Source: Pseudomonas anguilliseptica (GTDB taxonomy: Bacteria; Pseudomonadota; Gammaproteobacteria; Pseudomonadales; Pseudomonadaceae). Taken from it: a stretch of DNA of 64,000 bases. Location of the stretch: NCBI RefSeq assembly GCF_900105355.1, contig NZ_FNSC01000001.1, positions 1,240,001-1,304,000 of the forward strand, written 5' to 3'. The notes under the pieces were generated by a model. It was not told the DNA's origin, made no database searches, and worked only from the letters and a program-made list of their open reading frames with translations. Below, one piece after another: positions 8,660-16,652 of this stretch. Position 1 is the first letter of the stretch. The number at the start of each line of letters is the position of its first letter. The translations under genes and the position numbers were made by a program.

Positions 8660-9637
8660 ATGAAAGCCATGCTGTGCAAAGCCTTCGGACCCGCCGAAAC
8701 CCTGGTACTGGAAGAAATCGCCAGCCCCGAAGCGAAGAAGAATGAAGTACTGCTTCAAGTTCATGCGGCCGGGGTCAACTTCCCCGACACCCCGATCATC
8801 GAGGGCAAATACCAGTTCAAGCCGCCCTTCCCCTTCTCTCCGGGTGGCGAAGCGGCTGGCGTGGTCACCGCTGTCGGTGAGAAAGTCAGCCACCTTAAAG
8901 TCGGCGATCGGGTGATGGCCCTGACCGGCTGGGGCAGCTTTGCCGAAGAAGTGGCAGTGCCTGGCTACAACGTCATGCCGATCCCGGCGAGCATGGATTT
9001 CGCCAGCGCCGCCGCATTCGGCATGACCTACGGCACCTCGATGCACGCCCTCAAGCAGCGCGCCAACCTGCAACCAGGTGAAACCCTGCTGGTACTCGGC
9101 GCCTCCGGCGGTGTCGGCCTGGCCGCGGTGGAAATCGGCAAGGCCATGGGCGCCAAGGTGATTGCCGCCGCCAGCAGCGCGGAAAAGCTTGAAGTGGCCA
9201 AAGCTGCCGGTGCGGATGAACTGATCAACTACAGCGAAAGCAATCTGAAGGACGAAGTGAAACGTCTGACCGGCGGCCAGGGCGCGGACGTGATCTATGA
9301 CCCGGTGGGTGGTGATCTGTTCGATGCCGCAATCCGCAGCATCGCCTGGAACGGCCGCCTGCTGGTGGTGGGCTTTGCCAGCGGGCGCATTCCCGAGCTG
9401 CCGGTCAACCTCACCCTGCTCAAGGGCGCGGCCGTGGTCGGGGTATTCTGGGGTTCCTTCGCCCAGCGCCAGCCGCAGGACAACGCCGCCAACTTCCAGC
9501 AACTGTTTGCCTGGCACGCCGAAGGCAAGCTCAAGCCGCTGGTGTCGCACACCTTCCCGCTGGAGCAGGCGGCAGAGGCGATCAACACCCTAGGTCAGCG
9601 CAAGGCGGTCGGCAAGGTAGTGGTGCTGATGCGATAG
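8660..9637 (+). CDS. NADPH:quinone oxidoreductase, MDR family
   Basis: A 325-aa medium-chain dehydrogenase/reductase of the zinc-free quinone oxidoreductase type. Visible are the N-terminal GroES-like fold with FPFSPGGEAAGVVTAVG, the NADPH-binding loop LVLGASGGVGLAAVEIGKAMGA (about residues 144-165), and no zinc-ligand cysteines. It is followed by an intrinsic terminator at 9651. Its likely reaction is one- or two-electron reduction of small quinones or enones; the physiological substrate is unknown. It marks the left edge of conserved synteny before the island. Confidence 0.85.
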   Translation: MKAMLCKAFGPAETLVLEEIASPEAKKNEVLLQVHAAGVNFPDTPIIEGKYQFKPPFPFSPGGEAAGVVTAVGEKVSHLKVGDRVMALTGWGSFAEEVAVPGYNVMPIPASMDFASAAAFGMTYGTSMHALKQRANLQPGETLLVLGASGGVGLAAVEIGKAMGAKVIAAASSAEKLEVAKAAGADELINYSESNLKDEVKRLTGGQGADVIYDPVGGDLFDAAIRSIAWNGRLLVVGFASGRIPELPVNLTLLKGAAVVGVFWGSFAQRQPQDNAANFQQLFAWHAEGKLKPLVSHTFPLEQAAEAINTLGQRKAVGKVVVLMR

Positions 9638-9650
9638 CCAACCCAGTCAT

Positions 9651-9688
9651 TTCGCCAGCTGCCCATTCGGACACTGGCGAATCTTTTC
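9651..9688 (+). terminator. Terminator after the quinone oxidoreductase
   Basis: An 8-bp perfect stem TTCGCCAG/CTGGCGAA with a 15-nt loop is followed by TCTTTTC. It lies 13 bp past the oxidoreductase stop. Confidence 0.75.
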
Positions 9689-9732
9689 AAATTTTCTTCA
9701 CACTCCTGCATCCTCTCTTCTAGGTGCCTACC

Positions 9733-10038
9733 ATGTACTGCGTTACTGTGCTCTATCCGAATCAGCCAGGTGCTCGTTTTGACTTCACCTACTATCGCGA
9801 ACGCCATATCCCCATGATGCTTGAGTTGCTCGGCAACAACGTACTCAGCACCCAGGTACGTCGCGGCATCCAGGCAATTGATGGCTCAAGCGCGCCTTAT
9901 CTATGCCTGCTCAATACCCATATCCGCTCCCCGGAACAGTTTGCCCAGGTGATGGCCGAACATAGCCCACGGGTACTCGGCGACATCCCCAATTACACCA
10001 ACCTACAACCTATTATCCAGATCGACGAAATCCTCTGA
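9733..10038 (+). CDS. EthD family protein
   Basis: A 101-aa dimeric alpha/beta-barrel type protein of the EthD family. The N-terminal YCVTVLYPNQPGARFDFTYYRERHIPMM contains the family's YYrerHiPM signature. The ATG at 9733 is chosen over the GTG at 9724 because it directly precedes the conserved strand; neither has a strong Shine-Dalgarno. EthD proteins accompany P450 or polyketide-modifying systems in some operons, but the function here is unknown. It is followed by a TetR regulator about 185 bp away. Confidence 0.7.
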   Translation: MYCVTVLYPNQPGARFDFTYYRERHIPMMLELLGNNVLSTQVRRGIQAIDGSSAPYLCLLNTHIRSPEQFAQVMAEHSPRVLGDIPNYTNLQPIIQIDEIL

Positions 10039-10043
10039 GTGAA

Positions 10044-10067
10044 GCATGGCGTGCCCGCACGCCATGC
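10044..10067. repeat. Perfect inverted repeat after the EthD gene
   Basis: GCATGGCGTG and CACGCCATGC form a perfect 10-bp stem with a CCCG loop just after the EthD stop. There is no T-run, so it could be a Rho-dependent 3' end stabiliser or an operator for the TetR gene downstream. Confidence 0.5.
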
Positions 10068-10223
10068 CGAAAGCCCGCCAGCCCACAGCCCAGCCCCGCG
10101 GATGCTCAAGCGCGATGCTGCGCCACTCGACTTTGCCCGCCCACATCAAACTACCTGCAGAACAACCAGCGCAGCGGGGCCCAAGCGCCGTGGCCTTGAC
10201 GAGCCATATCCGTGGTTTAAATA

Positions 10224-10847
10224 ATGACCGCTATGAAAAAAACCAACGAAAAAAGCAGGCGTGGCCGCCCCCTTAGCTTCAACCGCGAACAGGCGCTGCA
10301 CACTGCATTGCAGCTGTTCTGGCAACAAGGTTACGAAGGGACGTCGATCGCCGATCTGGTGGCTGCCATGGGTATTGCACCACCGAGCCTGTACACCGCC
10401 TTCGGCTCCAAGGAACAGCTCTATCTCGAAGTCATCGACCTTTATCTAAAGGGGCCAGGCAACTTCATCAACCATGCCCTTGAGCAGTCACCCGATGCGC
10501 AAAGCTTTACCCGGCAGATCCTCAGCAATGCCGCGCATGAATTCACCGCGCATAACCACCCACCTGGCTGCATCGTTTCCACCGGCCTGGTGGCGAGTGC
10601 CACCTTGCACCATCGTATGGCGCACAACATGCGCGAACTGCGCAGCGCCACCCTGGGCCTGATCAGCAAACGCTTCGAAGAAGCCAAAGACAATGGCGAA
10701 CTCCCAGCGCATATCAACTGCCAGACGCTGGCGCGTTTCTTCGGTGCAGTGATCCAAGGTATGTCGATCCAGGCCCGTGACGGCGCTCTAGCCAGCGAAC
10801 TGCTGGCCATGGCCGACCAGGCCATGGCTAGCTGGCCGCAGACCTGA
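10224..10847 (+). CDS. TetR/AcrR family transcriptional regulator
   Basis: A 207-aa one-component repressor. The N-terminal helix-turn-helix is clear (residues about 20-65, with GYEGTSIADLVAAMGIAPPSLYTAFGSKEQLY). The C-terminal half is the ligand/dimer domain, with CIVSTGLVASA typical of the TetR_C group seen in regulators of redox or efflux genes. A second ATG at 10233 is equally possible as start. It sits at the left edge of the accessory island and may control the EthD gene or the AfsA operon; no operator can be assigned with certainty. Confidence 0.87.
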   Translation: MTAMKKTNEKSRRGRPLSFNREQALHTALQLFWQQGYEGTSIADLVAAMGIAPPSLYTAFGSKEQLYLEVIDLYLKGPGNFINHALEQSPDAQSFTRQILSNAAHEFTAHNHPPGCIVSTGLVASATLHHRMAHNMRELRSATLGLISKRFEEAKDNGELPAHINCQTLARFFGAVIQGMSIQARDGALASELLAMADQAMASWPQT

Positions 10848-10880
10848 CCAACCCCTCTCTCCCGCGTACACCCGAGTCGC

Positions 10881-10913
10881 TGATATGCGCTGATATGCGC
10901 TGATATGCGCTGA
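10881..10913. repeat. Three-copy 10-bp direct repeat upstream of the AfsA-like gene
   Basis: The decamer TGATATGCGC occurs three times head to tail (10881-10910) and is followed by a partial fourth copy (TGA). The period is close to one DNA helical turn. It lies in the 252-bp gap between the TetR gene and the AfsA-like gene, which otherwise shows only AT-richer stretches near 10912-10945 and no convincing gene. Confidence 0.7.
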
Positions 10914-11099
10914 AATATACAGCGACCGATTGGGACACTTACTTTAGCGATCACCAGCCAATGCCTTGCAGCTCCCGCTAGTGCCGTGCGCGCCTAGCGC
11001 TTGCCCACAGAGGCGAGCCGATCCGCACGGTTTCTTGACTGCCGCTTTAAACCATCCGGCACCAATGCTTTTCAAGTCATCAGCTAAAGGGAATCCGCC

Positions 11100-11852
11100 A
11101 TGTCTGTGGAAAGAATTTTTATCGTGGGCGACAAGTTTGCACAGTTCGCCGAAAACGCCCATGTAATGGCAGCTAGTAAACTAGAGGCCATCCTCGATGG
11201 CGACCTGCTGCACCAACACAACCTGCGCTTCCAATTGGGCCAGGGTGTCTCCGAAGAGCTAGTTGCCCGCCTCCTGGAGAAGGCCGCTAGCTTAAAGAAA
11301 CCCTGGCTCACTGACTTTTCCAAACTGCTCAAGGCTGGCCGCCAACACGCGCATAAGCATCAACAACACAATTCGATGATCAGCATGCCGCCTCGCCTGA
11401 GCCACGACAGCTTCGAGGTGGATGTGCTACTCGATGATCGCTGCGCCGAGATGAGCGACCACATGACCGGCCAACACATCCAGGGCATGGTGCTTACCGA
11501 AGCGGCGCGGCAGACCTTCCTGGCCGTCAGCGAAGAGTTCTACCTGCACAACGAGCCCCATAGCAGCTATTTCGTAATTAACAACATGGATGTCGAGTAC
11601 CTGCGCTTCGTCTTCCCCCTGCCTATGACCATTCTGTATCAGGTGCTCGATCACAAGATTAGCGAGCGCAGCCGCTCACAGCGCTTTGAGGTGCGCATGT
11701 CAGTAATCCAGGCGCAACAAATTTGCTGCGTAGTGAAAACCAAGTTCTCTACCTACCCCGACGCCTTGATCGCGGAAAAGGAAGCCGGCCTGGCCAAGCA
11801 GGCAATTCTCAGCGAACTGAACCCGGAGATCGTCCATGAAAAAAGCGCCTGA
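11100..11852 (+). CDS. AfsA-type hotdog domain protein
   Basis: A 250-aa protein. Residues about 1-80 form an unrecognised N-terminal region. From about 95 it resembles the AfsA repeat of A-factor (gamma-butyrolactone) synthases. The key match is HIQGMVLTEAARQTFLAV (126-143), corresponding to the AfsA consensus with glutamate and arginine (E134, R137) in the hotdog central helix. In Streptomyces, AfsA/MmfL-type enzymes condense a beta-ketoacyl thioester with dihydroxyacetone phosphate. This protein has one recognisable hotdog, whereas AfsA has two. It overlaps the phosphatase gene by 17 bp, so the two are coupled. Butenolide-type chemistry is inferred from family and neighbour, not shown. Confidence 0.7.
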   Translation: MSVERIFIVGDKFAQFAENAHVMAASKLEAILDGDLLHQHNLRFQLGQGVSEELVARLLEKAASLKKPWLTDFSKLLKAGRQHAHKHQQHNSMISMPPRLSHDSFEVDVLLDDRCAEMSDHMTGQHIQGMVLTEAARQTFLAVSEEFYLHNEPHSSYFVINNMDVEYLRFVFPLPMTILYQVLDHKISERSRSQRFEVRMSVIQAQQICCVVKTKFSTYPDALIAEKEAGLAKQAILSELNPEIVHEKSA

Positions 11853-12522
11853 CAACGCCGGTAACTGGTCAGCGTTCTTCGATGTGGACGGCACCCTGAT
11901 CAGCATCAAGAGTATGTTCAGCTTCCTCGATTACCTGATCGAAGCGCTGCTCATCACCGACTCGCCACGGGTCAAGGAGTATCAAACAGCGCTGCGCCAG
12001 ATGATCGCCAATGAGCAGCCGCGCGAGGCAATCAACAGTTTCTACTACAGCATTTACGAAGGCCTCGATGTTGAGCGGGTACGCGAACTGGGACGTGACT
12101 GGTATGCCCAGGTCAGTCGCGATAACAGCCTGTTCTTCGCCCGCATGCGTGAAGAAATTAGCTGGCACCAGCGTCAGGGGGCCAGCATCGTACTGGTCTC
12201 TGGCTCCTTTGCGGCGATTCTCGAGCCCTTGGCCGAGGAGCTCGGCGCGGACTTTCTGATTACCGCGCCGCTGGAGATTCTCAACGGCCGTTATACCGGG
12301 CACCTGACCGGCCACCCGAGCATCGGTCAGGGCAAGGCTGACGGCGTGCAGGCGTTTATCCGCGAACACCAGTTGCTGGCGCAGCGCTGCTATGCCTACG
12401 GCGACGATATTTCCGATATTCCGATGCTCGAACAGGTCGGTTATCCGGTCATGGTCAACCCCGACGCCAATAGCCGCAGTCTCTGCCAGCAGCGCAACTG
12501 GAACATTATCGAGGCGGCCTAA
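11836..12522 (+). CDS. HAD-IB family phosphatase (SerB-like)
   Basis: A 228-aa haloacid dehalogenase-type hydrolase. Motif I is FFDVDGTL with nucleophile D16 and acid D18, motif II is VLVSGSF, motif III lysine is in GQGKADG, and motif IV is YGDDISDIPML. The cap region lies between motifs I and II (subfamily IB). The start overlaps the AfsA-like gene. In Streptomyces furan and butyrolactone signalling, an AfsA homologue works with a HAD phosphatase (for example MmfP) that dephosphorylates the butenolide phosphate. The same division of labour is my inference here. The alternative is an unrelated phosphate monoester substrate. Confidence 0.82.
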   Translation: MKKAPDNAGNWSAFFDVDGTLISIKSMFSFLDYLIEALLITDSPRVKEYQTALRQMIANEQPREAINSFYYSIYEGLDVERVRELGRDWYAQVSRDNSLFFARMREEISWHQRQGASIVLVSGSFAAILEPLAEELGADFLITAPLEILNGRYTGHLTGHPSIGQGKADGVQAFIREHQLLAQRCYAYGDDISDIPMLEQVGYPVMVNPDANSRSLCQQRNWNIIEAA

Positions 12523-12537
12523 CCGCGCCCAGTCTCT

Positions 12538-12575
12538 TGCCCCTCTTGAAGGGGGCATTGCCTCACTTATTTTTC
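12538..12575 (+). terminator. Possible terminator after the AfsA/HAD pair
   Basis: TGCCCC/GGGGCA stem 15 bp after the phosphatase stop; a T-rich stretch (TTATTTTT) follows about 12 nt later. The gap makes it a weak intrinsic terminator. Confidence 0.4.
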
Positions 12576-12706
12576 TGCCAAGCAATGCAGCAGGTCAGCG
12601 CTGCTTGCGGCCGTGCCATTGGCGGCCCGCACACCATGCCCAGGAACTCCCGACACGTAGCGGCGCGTAGCCGAAGGCTGTGGCTTTTCAAGCCGAGGTG
12701 AAACCG

Positions 12707-12726
12707 ACCTGTCCGTTCGAACAGTG
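12707..12726. promoter_or_regulatory. Lux-box-like palindrome upstream of the aldo/keto reductase operon
   Basis: ACCTGTCCGTTCGAACAGTG has the CT-N12-AG core of LuxR-family binding sites, with arms CTGTCCG and CGAACAG that pair at 6 of 7 positions. By my alignment it matches the Vibrio fischeri luxI box at 14 of 20 bases. It is centred about 98 bp before the aldo/keto reductase ATG. This leaves room for an activator-dependent promoter (a TAACGT hexamer sits near 12748) and a short leader. Confidence 0.65.
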
Positions 12727-12814
12727 ATGCCCGCGCAGCCGGCTGAGTAACGTGCAGCCTCAATCATTGGCCGCAGATAGCGCGGCTTGTATCCACCGTT
12801 TTTTGGAGAGCGAC

Positions 12815-13819
12815 ATGAACAGAACCCTGGCGAACAAAAGCGTCCCGGCAGTAGGCTTGGGCTGCATGGGTATGAGCGAGTTCTATGGCGAGACCGACGA
12901 CGCGCAATCCTTGGAAACCCTGCATGCCGCATTCGACCTCGGCTACCGCCACTTCGACACGTCGGACATGTACGGCCGCGGCCACAACGAGGAGCTGCTG
13001 GGCAAATTTGTCAGCGAACTCGGCAGCCGTCGCGACGAGATCCTTCTGGCCAGCAAATTTGGCATCTACCGCGACCCTGCCGACAAGTACAACCTGCTGA
13101 TCGACGGCTCCCGTGACTACGTCAAGAAAGCCTGCGAAGCCTCGCTGCAGCGCCTGAAAACCGACTGCATTGATCTGTATTACGTGCACCGCCGTGATCC
13201 AAACACTCCAATCGAGGAAACCATCGAAGCCCTTGCAGAGCTGGTACAAGAGGGCAAGATCAAGGCCATCGGTCTCTCCGAAGTGTCCCTGGAGACCCTG
13301 CGTAAAGCCCACGCGGTACACCCGATCGCCGCCCTGCAGAGCGAGTACTCGCTATGGAGCCGCGATCTCGAAGAGCACACCCTGCCAGCCCTCGAAGAGC
13401 TGGATATTGCGCTGGTCGCTTATAGCCCGCTGGGGCGTGGCTTCCTCACCGGCGCCATCACCAAGCAGCACATCGAACAGGCCAGCGCCGAGAGCGACTT
13501 CCGCGCCAAGCTGCCGCGCTTCCAGGGCGACAACCTAGACAGCAACCTGCAACTGGTCAAAGCCCTGGAACAGCTCAGCAGTCAACTGGATTGCACCCCG
13601 GCGCAACTGGCTCTGGCCTGGTTGCTGGGGCAGTACGAGAACCTGCATGTAATTCCCGGCACCAAGCGCATCAAGTACCTGGCCGGCAACTTCGCGGCCC
13701 AGGAGCTGGAGCTGGAGCTGGACGTTGCCGCCTCGGCCATGCTCGGCCAGATCTTTGCGCCTCAGGCGATCGCCGGCAAACGCTACCCGGACGCCATCCT
13801 CAAAGGCACCAACATCTGA
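12815..13819 (+). CDS. Aldo/keto reductase
   Basis: A 334-aa NADPH-dependent reductase of the AKR superfamily ((beta/alpha)8 barrel). The catalytic tetrad is visible as D48 and Y53 (FDTSDMYG), K81 (ASKFG) and H125 (YYVHRRD). The C-terminal NADPH site includes VIPGTKRIKYLAGN. The ATG at 12815 is preceded by TTGGAGAG at good spacing, whereas the open frame begins 21 codons earlier. It is the first gene after a lux-box-like site and is followed 65 bp later by the monooxygenase. In the pathway it would reduce a carbonyl intermediate. Confidence 0.88.
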   Translation: MNRTLANKSVPAVGLGCMGMSEFYGETDDAQSLETLHAAFDLGYRHFDTSDMYGRGHNEELLGKFVSELGSRRDEILLASKFGIYRDPADKYNLLIDGSRDYVKKACEASLQRLKTDCIDLYYVHRRDPNTPIEETIEALAELVQEGKIKAIGLSEVSLETLRKAHAVHPIAALQSEYSLWSRDLEEHTLPALEELDIALVAYSPLGRGFLTGAITKQHIEQASAESDFRAKLPRFQGDNLDSNLQLVKALEQLSSQLDCTPAQLALAWLLGQYENLHVIPGTKRIKYLAGNFAAQELELELDVAASAMLGQIFAPQAIAGKRYPDAILKGTNI

Positions 13820-13884
13820 GTCACAGGGAGTCCGCGGCTCAGTTCGAGCCGCCGGCCACCTATTGGCAATGAGGAATAGCGCAG

Positions 13885-14023
13885 ATGAAACCGCACGTAC
13901 TGATAGTCGGTGGCGGCCCCACCGGCATGACCCTGGCCTTGCAACTGCAACGCTTCGGCATCGGCATCGGCTTTCGCCTTATCGAGAAACGCCCAAAGCA
14001 AGCTTCCGGCTCCAAGGCCCTAA
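13885..14023 (+). pseudogene. FAD-dependent monooxygenase, 5' fragment (split by IS5)
   Basis: This is the first 46 codons of an aromatic-type FAD monooxygenase (PheA/TfdB family): VLIVGGGPTGMTLALQLQRFG is the N-terminal ADP-binding Rossmann motif, ending in ASGSKAL at the insertion point. The IS5-family element enters after CTAA (14020-14023), and translation would stop three codons into it. Joining this fragment to position 15220, using one CTAA copy, restores one frame of 523 residues reading ...SKALSINPASLNLLDDLG. Without the downstream part this peptide cannot be active. Confidence 0.9.
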
Positions 14024-15215
14024 GGATGGTCTGAAAAAGACTTCCTGATTTTGGCAAAATATCCGCACTCCACCCGCCGAGTTTTCCGATGAAGCAGATG
14101 ACCTTCGCCGACGCCGAGTACGCCGGCAAGCGCAAGCAGACCCGCAAAGAATTGTTCCTGATCGAGATGGATCGGGTAGTGCCGTGGAAAGGGTTGATCG
14201 CTTTGATCGAGCCGCATTATCCAAAGGGTGAAGGCGGCCGACCGTCCTATCCGCTGATGGCGATGCTGCGAGTGCATCTGATGCAAAACTGGTTCGGTTA
14301 CAGCGATCCGGCGATGGAAGAGGCGCTGTACGAGACCACCATCCTACGCCAGTTTGCCGGGCTGACTCTGGAGCGCATTCCTGACGAAACCACCATCCTC
14401 AACTTCCGCCGCTTGCTGGAAAAACACGAACTGGCTGCCGGCATCCTGGCCGTGATCAATGGCTACCTGGGTGACCGTGGTTTGTCGCTGCGCCAAGGCA
14501 CCATCGTCGATGCCACGCTGATCAACGCGCCGAGTTCAACCAAGAACAAGAACGGTAAGCGTGACCCTGAGATGCACTCAACCAAGAAAGGCAATCAGTA
14601 TTACTTCGGCATGAAGGCGCACATCGGGGTGGATGACGAGTCTGGCTTGGTGCACAGCGTGGTGGGTACTGCCGCCAACGTGGCGGATGTCACCCAGGTC
14701 GATAAGCTGCTGCACGGCGAGGAAAACATGGTGGGGGCCGATGCCGGATATACCGGTGTCGAGAAGCGCCCCGAGCATGAGGGCCGTCAAGTGATCTGGC
14801 AGGTTGCAGCACGGCGTAGCACTTACAAGAAACTCGGTAAGCGCAGCGCGCTGTACAAAGCCAAGCGCAAAATCGAGAAGGCCAAGGCCCAAGTGCGAGC
14901 CAAGGTCGAGCATCCGTTTCGGGTGATCAAGCGTCAGTTCGGTTATGTGAAGACGCGCTTCCGTGGCCTGGTCAAAAACACGGCGCAACTGGTGACTTTA
15001 TTCGCGCTGTCAAATCTGTGGATGGCGCGCCGACATTTACTGACGAATGCAGGAGAGGTGCGCCCGTAATGCTGGAAATGGCTGCCGCGAGGTGCTCGCG
15101 GCGGCTAAAAACACAGAAATGAGCCGGTAATCTGATCGTTTTTGATCGATTTATCACTTTCGAAATCAGCAGAGGCTGACGTCAGCCAGAAATGCATGGC
15201 TACTTCAGAGGATCC
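14024..15215 (+). mobile_element. IS5-family insertion sequence, copy A (1192 bp)
   Basis: The element is bounded by imperfect inverted repeats, GGATGGTCTGAA on the left and GGATCCTCTGAA (reverse complement of the right end). It is flanked by a 4-bp direct repeat CTAA (14020-14023 and 15216-15219), fitting the YTAR target preference of IS5-group elements. One transposase gene fills most of it. It has exactly the same length as copy B at 45680-46871, but the two differ at many silent sites. It disrupts the FAD monooxygenase gene of the biosynthetic operon. Confidence 0.93.
14089..15069 (+). CDS. IS5-family transposase (copy A)
   Basis: A 326-aa DDE transposase of the IS5 group. The first catalytic aspartate is in GTIVDATLI, the second in GADAGYTGVEKR, and the glutamate in RAKVEHPFRVIKRQFG, the classical Y(2)R(3)E(6)K-type signature. 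The N-terminus TFADAEYAGKRKQTRKE and the APSSTKNK and HSTKKGNQYYFGMKAHIG segments match E. coli IS5 transposase. The frame is intact, so it is probably functional. It differs from copy B at 19 of 326 residues by my count. Confidence 0.95.
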   Translation: MKQMTFADAEYAGKRKQTRKELFLIEMDRVVPWKGLIALIEPHYPKGEGGRPSYPLMAMLRVHLMQNWFGYSDPAMEEALYETTILRQFAGLTLERIPDETTILNFRRLLEKHELAAGILAVINGYLGDRGLSLRQGTIVDATLINAPSSTKNKNGKRDPEMHSTKKGNQYYFGMKAHIGVDDESGLVHSVVGTAANVADVTQVDKLLHGEENMVGADAGYTGVEKRPEHEGRQVIWQVAARRSTYKKLGKRSALYKAKRKIEKAKAQVRAKVEHPFRVIKRQFGYVKTRFRGLVKNTAQLVTLFALSNLWMARRHLLTNAGEVRP

Positions 15216-16652
15216 CTAAGCATCAACCCGGCCTCGCTGAACCTGCTCGACGACCTGGGCGTCGCCGACAGCCTGATCGAAATGGGCCATAAAACTGAAG
15301 TGATCAACCTGGTATATGACAACCAGACGCTGATGCGCGCCCGTTTCGCCAGCCTACCCAGCAAGTTTCCATTCTTTCTGATGCTGCCGCAGCCAGAAAC
15401 CGAAGCGGTGTTGGAACAGCGCCTAAGTCACCTGGGCCATGAGATCGAGCGCGAATGCGAACTGATCGGCCTGCGCCAGTTCGATGGCCATGTAGAGGCC
15501 GAGTTGCGTACCAGCAAAGGCCTTGAGCGCCAGCGCTTCGACTATGTCGTGGGCTGTGATGGTGGCCTGAGCAAGGTGCGTAGCGAGCTAGGGCTGGACT
15601 TCAGCGGTTATGACTACAACATGCATTTCATCCTCGCCGACCTGCGCATCCAGTGGCAGGGCGCCAAGGAACAAGGCTTCTACTTTATTCGCGACGATGG
15701 TTTCCTGATTTTGCTGCCGCTCAAGGACGGCTTTCACCGGATCGTTATCAAGGTCAACGAACAATGTCCGCCAGGCTACAAGCCGAGCCTGGAAGAAATC
15801 CGTGGCTATATCGAGCGCTACGAGATTTCCGGTTTACAGGTCAGCGACCCCATCTGGTTGTCCAGCGCGCCATTCTACAACCGTTCGGCGAGCACCATTC
15901 GCCGGGGACGGGTATTTCTCGCCGGGGACGCTGCCCATCTGTTCAGCCCGATCGGCGGTTTTGGCATGAACTCCGGCATCGCCGATGCCTTCAACCTCGG
16001 CTGGAAACTCGGCTACAGCCTCAACGGCCTGAGCAACGACCATCTGCTGCAGTCTTACGCCGACGAGCGCGAGCAAACCACCCGCACGCTGCTGGCCAAG
16101 ACCGACAAGTCCACCTCGTTGATCGCCCGCCTCCACCGTCACCTGCCGGCCGAAGAGCAAGCCTACCTGCCGCGCTTGTGCAACCGCGGATTCATCCGCC
16201 GTTTCCCCCTGGAAACCGCCGGTTTGACCTTGCGCTACGGCACCCCGCTGCATGAGTTGCAGGCCGGTTGCCAGTTGCCCTACGTGGCTACCCTGGCGCA
16301 GCTACCGCAAGCACTTGGCCAGGCCAAGCACAGCCTACTGATGGTGCCGTCGAGTGAGACCAACCCTGCGGCAGTCAAACGCTTGCTCGTCCTGCTCGAG
16401 CCCTTGCGCGCGCACTTACGCATTCACTGGCTGGGCGAGCATAGCCAGGGCCTGCCCGCCGCCAACCACTTAGCCGACCCGCAGCAGCGGCTGCGCCAAA
16501 CCTGGCAGTTGGGTGAGGGCGAGTTTCTGCTGGTGCGCCCCGATCTGTTTATCGATTGCCGAGGCCGTCTGGATGATCCATCCAGCCTCGCCAATTTGAT
16601 TGAACGCTTTTATCTGCATGACCTTGTCACTGCCGAGCAGTTGGCCGGATGA
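15216..16652 (+). pseudogene. FAD-dependent monooxygenase, 3' fragment
   Basis: This is the remaining 478 codons of the split monooxygenase. It retains the middle FAD motif (YVVGCDGGLSKVRSELG), the second FAD motif RVFLAGDAAHLFSPIGGFGMNSGIADA and the C-terminal thioredoxin-like region of the PheA/TfdB family. An ATG inside the IS end (15192) runs in frame into it (MHGYFRGS then LSINPASL) but has no clear Shine-Dalgarno. Any product lacks the N-terminal Rossmann motif. Its stop overlaps the start of the next gene (ATGA), so the fragment remains part of the operon. Confidence 0.88.

Noticed and set aside
10881..10913. Short direct repeats considered as a CRISPR array
   Set aside because: Units are 10 bp and contiguous, with no spacers and no cas genes nearby.
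10940..10959. CT-N12-AG match upstream of the AfsA-like gene (TACTTTAGCGATCACCAGCC)
   Set aside because: Only the four core bases and one other position fit, and the arms are not symmetric; such a match is expected by chance in a gap this long.
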